From the NCBI RefSeq assembly GCF_029892685.1, contig NZ_JARXVD010000002.1, forward strand, positions 186,001 through 250,000: a stretch of DNA of 64,000 nt, in the 5' to 3' direction. A program made the position numbers and the translations under genes. A model generated the notes under the pieces. It did not search any database. It was given only the letters and a program-made list of their open reading frames with translations, and was not told the origin of the DNA. The DNA comes from Mycobacterium sp. OTB74 (lineage in GTDB: Bacteria > Actinomycetota > Actinomycetes > Mycobacteriales > Mycobacteriaceae). Position 1 is the first letter of the stretch; each line of letters begins with the position of its first letter. This document shows positions 54,135 to 62,843 of this stretch, piece after piece.

Positions 54135-54217
54135 GGGGTGGCCACCCCTACCCCCAACGAGCTTTAGTGGGGTACCGCGACTCCCCCAATTAGGGGATTA
54201 GGGGATCGCTAGGGTGT
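54135..54217 (-). promoter_or_regulatory. iniBAC control region: palindrome and TTAGGGG repeats
   Basis: 54135-54148 is the perfect 14-bp palindrome GGGGTGGCCACCCC. At 54189-54212, on the plus strand, ATTAGGGGATTAGGGGATC is followed by CTAGGG, i.e. tandem TTAGGGGAT units. IniR is known to bind conserved repeats in this promoter; which of these it uses cannot be decided here. The gap 54038-54317 contains no gene. Confidence 0.55.
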
Positions 54218-54244
54218 TTGCTGAGTAAGAGGTGGGAAACGTCA

Positions 54245-54274
54245 AACGCCGGCGGCCATCAGGCCACCGGCGTT
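54245..54274 (-). terminator. Hairpin downstream of the IniB-like gene
   Basis: AACGCCGGCGGCC (54245-54257), loop ATCA, GGCCACCGGCGTT (54262-54274): a 13-bp stem with one mismatch, 44 bp past the minus-strand stop at 54318 and upstream of the iniB control region. It is a probable terminator that insulates iniBAC. Confidence 0.65.
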
Positions 54275-54317
54275 AATTTCTGGCGGGTACCGCCTCACCC
54301 GGTCAGGTGAGGTGGGG

Positions 54318-54908
54318 TCAGCTGAAGAAGTCGAACCCCTGGTGCTGGTCGGGTCCGGTCCCAGCGCTCGGGTCTGCGGTATCGACGGGATGGTGCCAAT
54401 CGAGCGAATCTGCCGAATCCAGGTGTCCGCTGTCGACAACCGGCACGTCCGGGTGCAGGGCCGGGTCGTCGGCCGTCGCCAGATCAGGCAGGCTGCTGTG
54501 TAGCGGCAGTCCGGTATCGCCGGTCCCGCCATAGGCACCGACCGCCCCTGGATCGGAAATGACCTGGTGAACACCGGTATCGGGCAGAGGTCCGAAGGCT
54601 GTGTCCGAGACCGTCGTCGGCACCTGGGCGCCGAACGAATCGAATGCGTCGAATGCCGCGGTCCCCGCGCTACCTGCCCAGACGTTCGCGCCCGGATCCT
54701 CGGCACCGAAGGCCGGCACACCACCCGCAGGGGACGACATCGATCCCATCGACTCGGTGACCACCGGGATAAGATGTGCCACGTCCGCGGTGGTGACGCC
54801 GGTCAGGTTGGCCTCGGCGATGGCCCCGGCCGGATCAGCGGCGTAGTGGGCCGCCACGTCGGGATCACGCACCACCGACATGACGAAATCCAGAAGTGGA
54901 TTTGCCAC
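54318..54908 (-). CDS. IniB-like protein (Rv0340-type)
   Basis: 196 aa. The N-terminal ~50 residues (NPLLDFVMSVVRDPDVAAHYAADPAGAIAEANLTGVTTADV) clearly resemble the start of IniB, with the same DP-G...LT-VT pattern. The rest is rich in Gly, Ala, Asp and Pro, without membrane segments. It matches M. tuberculosis Rv0340 in position and size. It may be part of the same envelope-stress response; its function is unknown. Confidence 0.85.
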   Translation of the reverse strand: MANPLLDFVMSVVRDPDVAAHYAADPAGAIAEANLTGVTTADVAHLIPVVTESMGSMSSPAGGVPAFGAEDPGANVWAGSAGTAAFDAFDSFGAQVPTTVSDTAFGPLPDTGVHQVISDPGAVGAYGGTGDTGLPLHSSLPDLATADDPALHPDVPVVDSGHLDSADSLDWHHPVDTADPSAGTGPDQHQGFDFFS

Positions 54909-55037
54909 GACACCTGCTCCTTCCGATCATTCGGGGACATGCCCGCCCCACATGCGACAGGGCGCGGCTAACCCTTTTGATGCTAATCCCGATAACGCGT
55001 CAGGAGATCGGTGCCGACCCCAGTACCGAACACCCGC

Positions 55038-55079
55038 CATTAGGGGTATCTCCATTAGGGATTACCAATCGTTAGGGGA
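55038..55079. promoter_or_regulatory. TTAGGGG repeat cluster between two divergent genes
   Basis: ATTAGGGG (55038), ATTAGGG (55053) and GTTAGGGG (55070) lie upstream of both the Rv0340-type gene and the Hsp70-like gene, and share the TTAGGG(G)AT motif with the iniB control region. Probably a common regulator site. Confidence 0.5.
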
Positions 55080-55151
55080 TTGTGTCTCACCCCTAGGCCG
55101 CCACCGCATAGGGTGACCTCAGTCCGACACAGCGCCAAAGGAGTGGACTAC

Positions 55152-57089
55152 ATGAGCAACGGGCTCGGTTTGTCGATCGGCCAGACCAATCTGGCGGCCG
55201 TGCCCGCCGGACGAGCGCCGGTGAGCCGACGGGCAATCCTGACGCTGTTCCCGGATCGCCCCGCCGAGGTCGGCGTTCCGACGCAACCCTCCGGCCTGGT
55301 GCTGACGGGATTCGTCGAGCGGGTCGGCGACCCTATTCCCCTGATCGCCCCTGACGGGTCGGCACATCGCGGTGAAGCGGTGCTGGCCGAGGCCCTCGAT
55401 GTGCTGGCACGTACTGCAGGCGGCGGCAGCCCGATCGTCATAGCCGCCCCGGCCCATTGGGGAATGTCGACCATCGGCGCGCTCGGCGTGGCATTGCGTG
55501 GCAAGCCGGGTTTGGCTTCTGCGCCACTGGTTTCCGACGCGGCCGCCGCGCTGGCCGGGTTGAAAGCCGGGCCGGGTCTGCCCGCTCGGGGGGTAGTGGC
55601 GTTGTGTGACTTCGGCGGTAGCGGGACCAGCGTCACCATCGCCGACGCCGCAGACCTGAGCCCCATCGGCGAGACCGTGCGCTACCCGGAGTTCTCCGGT
55701 GATCTGGTAGACCAAGCGCTGCTGAACCATGTCATCGCAGGCATCTCCGAGTCCTCTTCCGACGCAGACCCCGCCGGCACCGCCGCAGTGGGCTCGCTGA
55801 CGCAGCTGCGCGACCAGTGCCGACAGGCCAAAGAACGGTTGTCCTCGGAGACTGCGACATCGGTCAACGCCAACCTTCCGGGGTTCGCCTCCGCCCTGCG
55901 TATCACCCGACCGGAACTGGAACGGCTGCTCGAACCCGCCCTGGCGGGACTGCTTGGCGTCGTTCAAGAATGCTTGCAGCGCAACCAGATTCCGCCGAGC
56001 GCCCTGGCCGCACTGGCCACCGCAGGCGGGGGCGCGTCGATACCGATTGTCACCCAACGGCTTTCGGAATATTTCCGGGTGCCGGTGGTGACGTCGCCGC
56101 AGCCCGCATTGGCCGCGGCCGCCGGCGCACCGATGGTGGACCAGCGCACCATGAGTGCCGACGCGCCCACAGGCCTTGCCCCCACCATGGGCTGGGTAGC
56201 CGGTCCCCCGCCCATGCCGCCTGCCGCCGACCCGAACCCGGCGTCCTCGACCTTCCGGTCGCTGGCCTGGTCCGACGACGAGCAGGACGACGCAGCCGCA
56301 GTACCCAGCTCCGGCGACTACCCGGCGGACTATCCGACCGGCTACGCCGATGCAGCCGGCGAGGGGACCACTGCGCGGCCGGTGATGGGGTTCGCCCACG
56401 AAGAAGAGGACAACCTCCCCGACGTCGCGCCACTGCCCTGGTACAAGCGCCCGCCCCTATTGTTCGGCGCGGCCGCAGCGGCATTCCTGGTCGCCGGCGG
56501 CGGCCTTGCGGCGGTGAACCTGACCAGTAACGACACTCCGTCGGGTCCGGTGACCGTCGATCTGACCACCACCATCACGGGGTCAGACGGGTCGCTGACC
56601 ACCACCAAGATTCCGGCCACCACATCCGTTGTCACACAGACCAATCCGAATGGCGACGTGACCACGTCCGTGGTCACCAACCCGGTCACCACCACGCCGA
56701 GCACCACCGATGCTCCCACCACGACGACAACAACCAACACGACAACCACCACCACCACGACCACTAGCGACACCACAACTACAACCACCACGACAACGAC
56801 AACCCCGCCGACGACTACCACCACGACGACGCAGCCGCCGACCACCACGCAACCACCGACGACGACCCAGCCACCCACCACCACGCAACCGCCCACGACG
56901 ACCCAGCCACCCACAACGACACAGCCACAGACCACCCAGCCGCCCATCACGCGCACGCCCACCGCCGAGCAGACCACCGATGCGCCCAGTGGGCGAACGC
57001 CGACGGCTCAATCGGCCACCAAGGCGGCAGCATCGGAACCGTCGACGGGACAAGCGTCCGTACCGACCACCGCGCCGACCGGCCACTGA
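55152..57089 (+). CDS. Hsp70-like membrane protein with Thr/Pro-rich exterior
   Basis: 645 aa from the ATG at 55152 (AAAGGAG 8 bp before it). The N-terminal ~340 residues look like a divergent Hsp70/actin-fold ATPase: GLSIGQTNLAAVPAG, IVIAAPAHWG, VALCDFGGSGTSVTIAD, and a helical LLEPALAGLLGVVQEC. There is a membrane segment at ~438-462 (LLFGAAAAAFLVAGGGLAAVNL), then about 180 residues of Thr/Pro repeats (TTTQPP) that would lie outside. No substrate-binding domain is present. It is next to iniR, and ATP-dependent sensing of envelope stress is a hypothesis. Confidence 0.78.
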   Translation: MSNGLGLSIGQTNLAAVPAGRAPVSRRAILTLFPDRPAEVGVPTQPSGLVLTGFVERVGDPIPLIAPDGSAHRGEAVLAEALDVLARTAGGGSPIVIAAPAHWGMSTIGALGVALRGKPGLASAPLVSDAAAALAGLKAGPGLPARGVVALCDFGGSGTSVTIADAADLSPIGETVRYPEFSGDLVDQALLNHVIAGISESSSDADPAGTAAVGSLTQLRDQCRQAKERLSSETATSVNANLPGFASALRITRPELERLLEPALAGLLGVVQECLQRNQIPPSALAALATAGGGASIPIVTQRLSEYFRVPVVTSPQPALAAAAGAPMVDQRTMSADAPTGLAPTMGWVAGPPPMPPAADPNPASSTFRSLAWSDDEQDDAAAVPSSGDYPADYPTGYADAAGEGTTARPVMGFAHEEEDNLPDVAPLPWYKRPPLLFGAAAAAFLVAGGGLAAVNLTSNDTPSGPVTVDLTTTITGSDGSLTTTKIPATTSVVTQTNPNGDVTTSVVTNPVTTTPSTTDAPTTTTTTNTTTTTTTTTSDTTTTTTTTTTTPPTTTTTTTQPPTTTQPPTTTQPPTTTQPPTTTQPPTTTQPQTTQPPITRTPTAEQTTDAPSGRTPTAQSATKAAASEPSTGQASVPTTAPTGH

Positions 57090-57103
57090 CACCGACCACG
57101 CCA

Positions 57104-59608
57104 TTGACCACCCACCCGCTAGCCGCCCAGGCCACCGCACCAGGGGCCAAGTCACTGGTGCTGGGCGGCATCGGCAGCGGTAAGACAACTGCACTGGAAG
57201 CGGTGCGAAATGCCTTGCGAGCAAACGGGACAACGATATTTGCCCGGGTGCCCCGCAACGGTGATACGCCGGGCGCGGCCATCGTGATCGATGACGCGCA
57301 CCTGCTGTCGTCCACCGAGTTGGATGTGCTGACCGAGCTGGCCGGCGAGCCGGATCTCACCGTGGTGGCCAGCGCCGAACCACTCGCACATGACCATGCT
57401 CTGAACGCCCTCACCACGACTCTGACCCGTCAGCATCCACCGATCCAGCTGGCGCCGATGACTCCCAGGGAGATCAGCGACGCCGCGGCCCGCGCCGGGA
57501 TCACCGGTTCACACCTGCCGGGGCTGATCACGGCCACCGGCGGCATCCCGTTGCTGTTGTACTCGGCGCTGGCCGCGCAGGCGTCAGGCGGTGATCCCAT
57601 CCGCGCCGCTGCGGTCGCGATGGCCGAGCGGTTGCGCAGGCTGGACGAACACCTGCTGGACACGCTGTTGCTGTGTTCGCTGAGCCTGGAGCTGGGCCCC
57701 GACGACATCGCCGCGGCCCTGCGACTGGCCAGTGGTGAGGCCGCAGTAGTGGTGGACCAAGCTCGGGCCAGCGGCCTACTGTCCGCGGCGCTGGACCCAG
57801 TCTTCACCGATTCTCTGCACGCCTGCCTCGCCCAGCTGGTCGGCGCCGCCCGGCATCGCGAAACCGAGGCCAGGCTGCTGCAATCACAAATCGACCTATC
57901 AACTCTTTCAACGGATTTGGCGCTGAAACTAGCTGAACACGGCACAGTCGACGACCTGCTCGCAGCCGAGCTGATCCGACGTGCCACACCGGGCGACCCC
58001 CGCCAATCGGCCCGCCTCTACCGGGCCGCCGCCCGGGCCGGCAGCACATCGCCGGATTCCCACTTGGCCGACGCGCTGGCGCTCACCGGCGACTGCAGCA
58101 CCGCCGGAACCCTCGCCGACCAGCTGTTGAATGACCCAGACCCGGTCGTGCGCGCACAGGCAGTGCGCATCGCGGCCAGCGTGGCCATGCACGACGGCGC
58201 CGCCACTCATGGCGCCGAGTTGTTCCGCTGGCTGGGCCCTTGCGCCGATCCGTTCGTCGCGGCGGCGGGTGCCGTGGTCGGTGTCGCCACCGCCGACGCC
58301 GAGCTGGCCAGAGCCTGCCTGCAAGCCGAAAACTCAATGCCGCCAACATCATCCGCGCGTGCCGCCGCGGGGATGGCCGAAGGGTTGCTGCTGACCCTCG
58401 ACCAGCCGTTCTCGGTGGCCATGGCCCGGCTGACCCAGGCCGTCGGCGCTGCATCAGCCACACCCGTCGTCGCGCCGGACAGTCCTGCAGCGCTGTTGAC
58501 CCTGGTCGCGCTGCACGGCGGCGACGCCGTACGCGCGCGCAGCGTGATCGGTCGAACGGTCCGCACAGGGGCGGGCGACGGTCAGACGGGTTTCGCCGAA
58601 AAGCGCCACCGACTACTGCTCGGCTGGATCAGGATGCTCGACGGACAGCTGGACTCCGCGGTGCCCACCCTCGACAGCAGCGAACTGCACCGCCGCGACG
58701 CTCTATGGTTCAGCGCCCTGCAGACGGCGGTCGCTCGCCGCAGCGGCGACGCCGGTGCCCTGCAGAAGCATTGGTACGTGGCCATGGAGGTGCTGGCCGA
58801 GTACTCGATAGATCTGTTCACGCTGCTGCCACTCGGTGAGCTGTGGGTGGCCGCGGCCCGGTTGCGGCAGGTCGACCAGTTGCGCCAGCCGCTCACCGAG
58901 GCATTCGGCCTACTGCGGTCGGCTGGAAGCCCGGCGTTGTGGTCGGTTCCGCTGCACTGGGCGGGCGTGCATGCAGGCATTCTGGCCAACTCCCCCGAGT
59001 CGGTGGCCCCGCACGGACAGGCGCTCGCCGCGGCCAGCCGGGCCGAGGGCTCGCACGGCGCCTACGCCACGGCACTGGCCAGTGCGGGTCGGGCCTGGTT
59101 GCGCGTGCTGGCCGACGGTGTCGATGCCGCCGAGGTCACGATGGCCGCCCGCGGGCTGGCCCGGTTCGGGTTGACCTGGGATGCCACCCGCCTGGCAAGC
59201 CAGGCGGCACTGCATTCAGCCGACGGCCGCGTGTCGGGCGCCATGCTGCAGCTGGCGCGGGACCTCAAGCAGGATGCGGCCCTGGAGGCCGCCACCGACC
59301 CCGTCGACGTCCTTGTCCCTACCTCCGACGGACCGACGCCGACCGATGTGCGCAACACCACACCGTCAGCGCCCGCAGCTGATGGACAGTCCACTCCGAC
59401 ACCGACCTGGACCCGGCTGTCCGACCGGGAACGCGAGGTCGCCGAACTGGTGCTGCAAGGCATGCCCTACCGCGACATCGGGGCCCGGCTGCTGATTTCG
59501 GCGAAGACCGTCGAACACCACGTGGCACGTATTCGCCGCAGGCTGGGCGCCGAATCGCGCTCAGAGATGCTGTCCATGTTGCGTGCGCTCCTCGCCGACA
59601 AAGCTTGA
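57104..59608 (+). CDS. iniR: IniR, P-loop LuxR-family regulator of iniBAC
   Basis: 834 aa from a TTG at 57104; other starts are possible nearby. The N-terminal AAA/NB-ARC-like domain has Walker A LGGIGSGKTTAL (~20-31) and Walker B AIVIDDAHLL (~60-70). A long helical repeat region (about 200-740) follows, and a LuxR-type HTH (WTRLSDREREVAELVLQGMPYRDIGARLLISAKTVEHHV) at ~768-825. This matches the M. tuberculosis Rv0339c-type regulator IniR, an ATPase activator of iniBAC reported to respond to trehalose. The Hsp70-like gene is 14 bp upstream, suggesting a common transcript. Confidence 0.88.
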   Translation: MTTHPLAAQATAPGAKSLVLGGIGSGKTTALEAVRNALRANGTTIFARVPRNGDTPGAAIVIDDAHLLSSTELDVLTELAGEPDLTVVASAEPLAHDHALNALTTTLTRQHPPIQLAPMTPREISDAAARAGITGSHLPGLITATGGIPLLLYSALAAQASGGDPIRAAAVAMAERLRRLDEHLLDTLLLCSLSLELGPDDIAAALRLASGEAAVVVDQARASGLLSAALDPVFTDSLHACLAQLVGAARHRETEARLLQSQIDLSTLSTDLALKLAEHGTVDDLLAAELIRRATPGDPRQSARLYRAAARAGSTSPDSHLADALALTGDCSTAGTLADQLLNDPDPVVRAQAVRIAASVAMHDGAATHGAELFRWLGPCADPFVAAAGAVVGVATADAELARACLQAENSMPPTSSARAAAGMAEGLLLTLDQPFSVAMARLTQAVGAASATPVVAPDSPAALLTLVALHGGDAVRARSVIGRTVRTGAGDGQTGFAEKRHRLLLGWIRMLDGQLDSAVPTLDSSELHRRDALWFSALQTAVARRSGDAGALQKHWYVAMEVLAEYSIDLFTLLPLGELWVAAARLRQVDQLRQPLTEAFGLLRSAGSPALWSVPLHWAGVHAGILANSPESVAPHGQALAAASRAEGSHGAYATALASAGRAWLRVLADGVDAAEVTMAARGLARFGLTWDATRLASQAALHSADGRVSGAMLQLARDLKQDAALEAATDPVDVLVPTSDGPTPTDVRNTTPSAPAADGQSTPTPTWTRLSDREREVAELVLQGMPYRDIGARLLISAKTVEHHVARIRRRLGAESRSEMLSMLRALLADKA

Positions 59609-59713
59609 AATCAGCGAGCTAGCGCGCCCCAACCCGAGGGCCCGGCAGCCGCGCTGACGCCCACAGTCGGGAACGCCTGGTGGGATGCAGGAAATACGGC
59701 GCTCGCGTGTCCA

Positions 59714-59821
59714 TTTAGTTAGGACAGCCTTGCTAGCGACGCTTCTGCCCAGGATGCGACTATGAGCACGCATCCAGCTCAAGTTACCGTTCAGTAACAT
59801 GCACAAAGTTACCAACTGGTA
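59714..59821 (+). promoter_or_regulatory. Palindromes upstream of the Fe-S reductase gene
   Basis: GTTAC-N6-GTAAC (59783-59798) and TACCAACTGGTA (59810-59821) are perfect inverted repeats of TetR type, close to the start at 59844. At 59714-59732 there is a weak IdeR-box-like sequence (12 of 19 positions by my alignment). The rest of 59609-59843 holds no gene. Confidence 0.4.
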
Positions 59822-59843
59822 GCTACGTATCGGAAGAGGCACG

Positions 59844-62735
59844 GTGGAGAATCTCGAACACATGCTCAACTCGGGCAGGTTGTGGATCACGGTGGTGGCA
59901 ACCGTCATCGTCGGGTATTTCGCCGTCAAGCGCATCCTGTGGCTGACCAAACTGATCAGTTCAGGCCAGAAGCTCGGCGACGAACGTGGCCGCAAGGACG
60001 ATCTGGTCCGCCGCTTCCTGAATCAAAACAAGGAAGTCTTCGCCCAGTCGAAGCTGCTGAAGTGGTCGATCCCCGGTATCGCGCACTTCTTCACCATGTG
60101 GGGCTTCTTCGTCCTGGCGACGGTGTATCTGGAGGCCTTCGGCGTTCTGTTCAAGCCGGACTTCGCCATCCCGTTTGTCGGGCACTCGCCGGTCTTGGGC
60201 GCCCTGCAGGACTTCTTCGCACTGGCCGTGCTGGCCGGCATCATCGTCTTCGCGATCATCCGCCTGAACAAGAACCCGGAGAACATCGGCCGCGAATCGC
60301 GCTTCTACGGATCGCACAACGGCGGCGCCTGGGAGATCCTGATCATGATCTTCCTGGTCATCGCGACCTACGCGGTGTTCCGCGGGGCCTCGGTCAATGT
60401 GCTGGGCGAGCGCTTCCCCTACCAGAGCGGCGCCTTCTTCTCCGACGCCATGGGCGCACTGCTCAAGCCCCTGGGCCTGACCGCCAACGTCTGGATCGAG
60501 AGCATCGCGCTGCTGGGCCACCTCGGCGTCATGCTGGTCTTCCTGCTGATCGTGCTGCACTCCAAGCACCTGCACATCGGCCTGGCGCCGATCAACGTCA
60601 CCTTCAAGCGCCTGCCCGACGGCCTCGGCCCGCTGCTGCCCATGGAGTACAAGGGCGAGAAGATCGACTTCGACGATCCCGCCGAGGACGCGGTGTTCGG
60701 TCGCGGCCGCATCGAGGACTTCACCTGGAAGGCCAACCTCGACATGGCGACCTGCACCGAGTGCGGTCGTTGTCAGTCGCAGTGTCCCGCGTGGAACACC
60801 GGAAAGCCGTTGTCCCCCAAGCTCGTCATGATGAACCTCCGCGACCACCTGTTCGCCAAGGCGCCGTACATCATCGAGGGCAAGCCGATGCCCGAGGAAG
60901 GCTCGGTTGATTTCGCCAAACTGGGCGACAGCCTGCACGGGCACGGCGTGCCCGAAGACGGTTTCGCACGCATCGAGGGTTCCGGCCCCGAGCAGGCGCT
61001 GCGCCCGCTGGTCGGCACCGCTGAGCAGGGCGGCGTCATCGACCCCGACGTGCTGTGGTCCTGCACCAACTGCGGCGCCTGCGTCGAGCAGTGCCCGGTG
61101 GACATCGAGCACATCGACCACATTGTCGACATGCGCCGCTACCAGGTCATGGTCGAGTCGGAGTTCCCCGGCGAGTTGGGAGTGCTGTTCAAGAACCTGG
61201 AGACCAAGGGCAACCCCTGGGGCCAGAACGCCAAGGACCGCACCAACTGGATCGACGAGCTGGACTTCGACATCCCGGTCTACGGCCAGGACGTCGAGAG
61301 CTTCGACGGCTTCGAGTACCTGTTCTGGGTCGGCTGCGCCGGCGCCTACGAGGACCGCGCCAAGAAGACCACCAAGGCCGTCGCTGAGCTGCTCGCCACC
61401 GCGGGCGTGAAGTTCCTGGTGCTGGGCACCGGCGAGACCTGCACCGGCGACTCGGCTCGCCGCGGCGGTAACGAGTTCCTGTTCCAGCAGTTGGCCGCAC
61501 AGAACGTCGAGACCATCAACGAGCTCTTCGAGGGCGTCGAGACGGTCGATCGCAAGATCATCGTCACCTGCCCGCACTGCTTCAACACCATCGGTCGCGA
61601 GTACCCGCAGCTGGGCGCCAACTACACCGTGCTGCACCACACCCAGCTGCTGAACCGCCTGGTCCGGGACAAGAAGCTGGTCCCGCTGTCCGGCATGGGC
61701 GCCGCCGGTCAGGACGTCACCTACCACGACCCGTGCTTCCTTGGCCGACACAACAAGGAGTACGAGGCTCCGCGTGAGCTGGTCGGCGCAGCCGGCGCAG
61801 TGCTCACCGAGATGCCGCGGCACGCCGATCGCGGCCTGTGCTGTGGTGCCGGTGGCGCCCGCATGTGGATGGAAGAGCACATCGGCAAGCGCATCAACAC
61901 CGAGCGCGCCGAAGAGGCCGTCGACACCGGCGCCTCGGCCATTGCGACCGGCTGCCCGTTCTGCCGCGTGATGATGAGCGACGGCGTCGACGACGTCGCC
62001 GCGGCCCGCAACGTGGACAAGACCGAGGTGCTGGACGTTGCACAGCTGCTGCTGAACTCGCTGGACACCAGCAAGGTGACGCTGCCGGCCAAGGGCACCG
62101 CCGCTGCTGCGTCGGCCGCTCTGGCCGAGAAGCGGGTCAAGGAAGCTCCGGCACCGGCTTCCGCGCCGGTCGCTGAAGCCGCCCCGGCCGCTACGGCTCC
62201 CGCAACTCCGGCCGCACCTGTCGCCACCGCGGTCAAACCCGTGACTGGCCTGGGTATGGCCGCCAAACGCCCAGGTGCGAAGAAGGCCGCAGCGCCTGCT
62301 GCTGCTCCTGCTCCGGCTGCTGAGGCACCTGCTGCCGCTGCGGCTCCGGCCAAAGGTCTGGGTCTGGCTGCCGGCGCCAAGCGTCCGGGTGCCAAGAAGG
62401 CAGCAGCTCCGGCTCCGGCGGCCGAGGCTGCTTCGGCAGCAGCCCCAGCTCCCGCTGCTGAGGCTGCTCCGGCGGCTGAGGCTCCTGCGGCTCCGGCTGC
62501 AGCTGCCGCACCGGTCAAGGGGCTGGGCTTGGCCGCGGGTGCACGTCGCCCGGGCGCCAAGAAGGCCGCTCCGGCTGCTGCCCCCGCAGCACCGGCACCT
62601 GAGGCACCGGCTGCTGAAGCTCCGGCAGAGCCCGCCGCGCCGACCGCTCCGGCCACTGAGGCTCCTGCCGAGCCCGCGGCACCGGTTGTCGGACTGGGCC
62701 TGCGACCCGGCGCCCGCCGACCCGGAAAGCGCTAA
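59844..62735 (+). CDS. Membrane Fe-S oxidoreductase (Rv0338c-type) with repeated Ala/Pro tail
   Basis: 963 aa, GTG start. The N-terminal ~260 residues contain 5-6 membrane segments (FTMWGFFVLATVYLEAFGVL etc.) like a heme-binding or quinone-reactive subunit. Two [4Fe-4S] motifs follow, CTECGRCQSQCP (~304) and CTNCGACVEQCP (~407), then a heterodisulfide-reductase-type CCG region: HDPCFLGRHN, CCGAGGARM (~666) and TGCPFCRVMM. The last ~170 residues are Ala/Pro-rich with four copies of a GLG...RPGAKKA unit. The family resembles FadF-like electron carriers linked to fatty-acid oxidation. Its physiological electron donor here is unknown. Confidence 0.9.
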   Translation: MENLEHMLNSGRLWITVVATVIVGYFAVKRILWLTKLISSGQKLGDERGRKDDLVRRFLNQNKEVFAQSKLLKWSIPGIAHFFTMWGFFVLATVYLEAFGVLFKPDFAIPFVGHSPVLGALQDFFALAVLAGIIVFAIIRLNKNPENIGRESRFYGSHNGGAWEILIMIFLVIATYAVFRGASVNVLGERFPYQSGAFFSDAMGALLKPLGLTANVWIESIALLGHLGVMLVFLLIVLHSKHLHIGLAPINVTFKRLPDGLGPLLPMEYKGEKIDFDDPAEDAVFGRGRIEDFTWKANLDMATCTECGRCQSQCPAWNTGKPLSPKLVMMNLRDHLFAKAPYIIEGKPMPEEGSVDFAKLGDSLHGHGVPEDGFARIEGSGPEQALRPLVGTAEQGGVIDPDVLWSCTNCGACVEQCPVDIEHIDHIVDMRRYQVMVESEFPGELGVLFKNLETKGNPWGQNAKDRTNWIDELDFDIPVYGQDVESFDGFEYLFWVGCAGAYEDRAKKTTKAVAELLATAGVKFLVLGTGETCTGDSARRGGNEFLFQQLAAQNVETINELFEGVETVDRKIIVTCPHCFNTIGREYPQLGANYTVLHHTQLLNRLVRDKKLVPLSGMGAAGQDVTYHDPCFLGRHNKEYEAPRELVGAAGAVLTEMPRHADRGLCCGAGGARMWMEEHIGKRINTERAEEAVDTGASAIATGCPFCRVMMSDGVDDVAAARNVDKTEVLDVAQLLLNSLDTSKVTLPAKGTAAAASAALAEKRVKEAPAPASAPVAEAAPAATAPATPAAPVATAVKPVTGLGMAAKRPGAKKAAAPAAAPAPAAEAPAAAAAPAKGLGLAAGAKRPGAKKAAAPAPAAEAASAAAPAPAAEAAPAAEAPAAPAAAAAPVKGLGLAAGARRPGAKKAAPAAAPAAPAPEAPAAEAPAEPAAPTAPATEAPAEPAAPVVGLGLRPGARRPGKR

Positions 62736-62749
62736 GCAACACCGTCCAG

Positions 62750-62798
62750 TGGTCAGTTACGACACACATTTCCGCGGATTGTGTGTCCTAACTGGCCA
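62750..62798 (+). terminator. Hairpin between the Fe-S reductase and aspC genes
   Basis: TGGTCAGTTACGACACACA (62750-62768) pairs with TGTGTGTCCTAACTGGCCA (62780-62798), 17 of 19 matching, around an 11-base loop. The stem lies 15 bp past the reductase stop, so it probably ends that transcript. Confidence 0.7.
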
Positions 62799-62843
62799 TT
62801 GGCGTATTGAAGGCTCCAAAAAAGATTGGACGGCAATGGGAGC

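Noticed and set aside
56700..56950. Tandem-like DNA repeat
   Set aside because: It only reflects the codons of the Thr/Pro stalk, without constant period or spacers, so it is not a CRISPR array or a separate element.
56342..56977. Valine-rich minus-strand frame with apparent membrane segments
   Set aside because: It is the reverse of the Thr/Pro repeat of the Hsp70-like protein, and valine runs arise from reading ACC repeats backwards.
59961..61880. A 639-aa open frame on the minus strand
   Set aside because: It is antisense to the Fe-S reductase with its clear Cys motifs; the minus translation has no recognisable motif.
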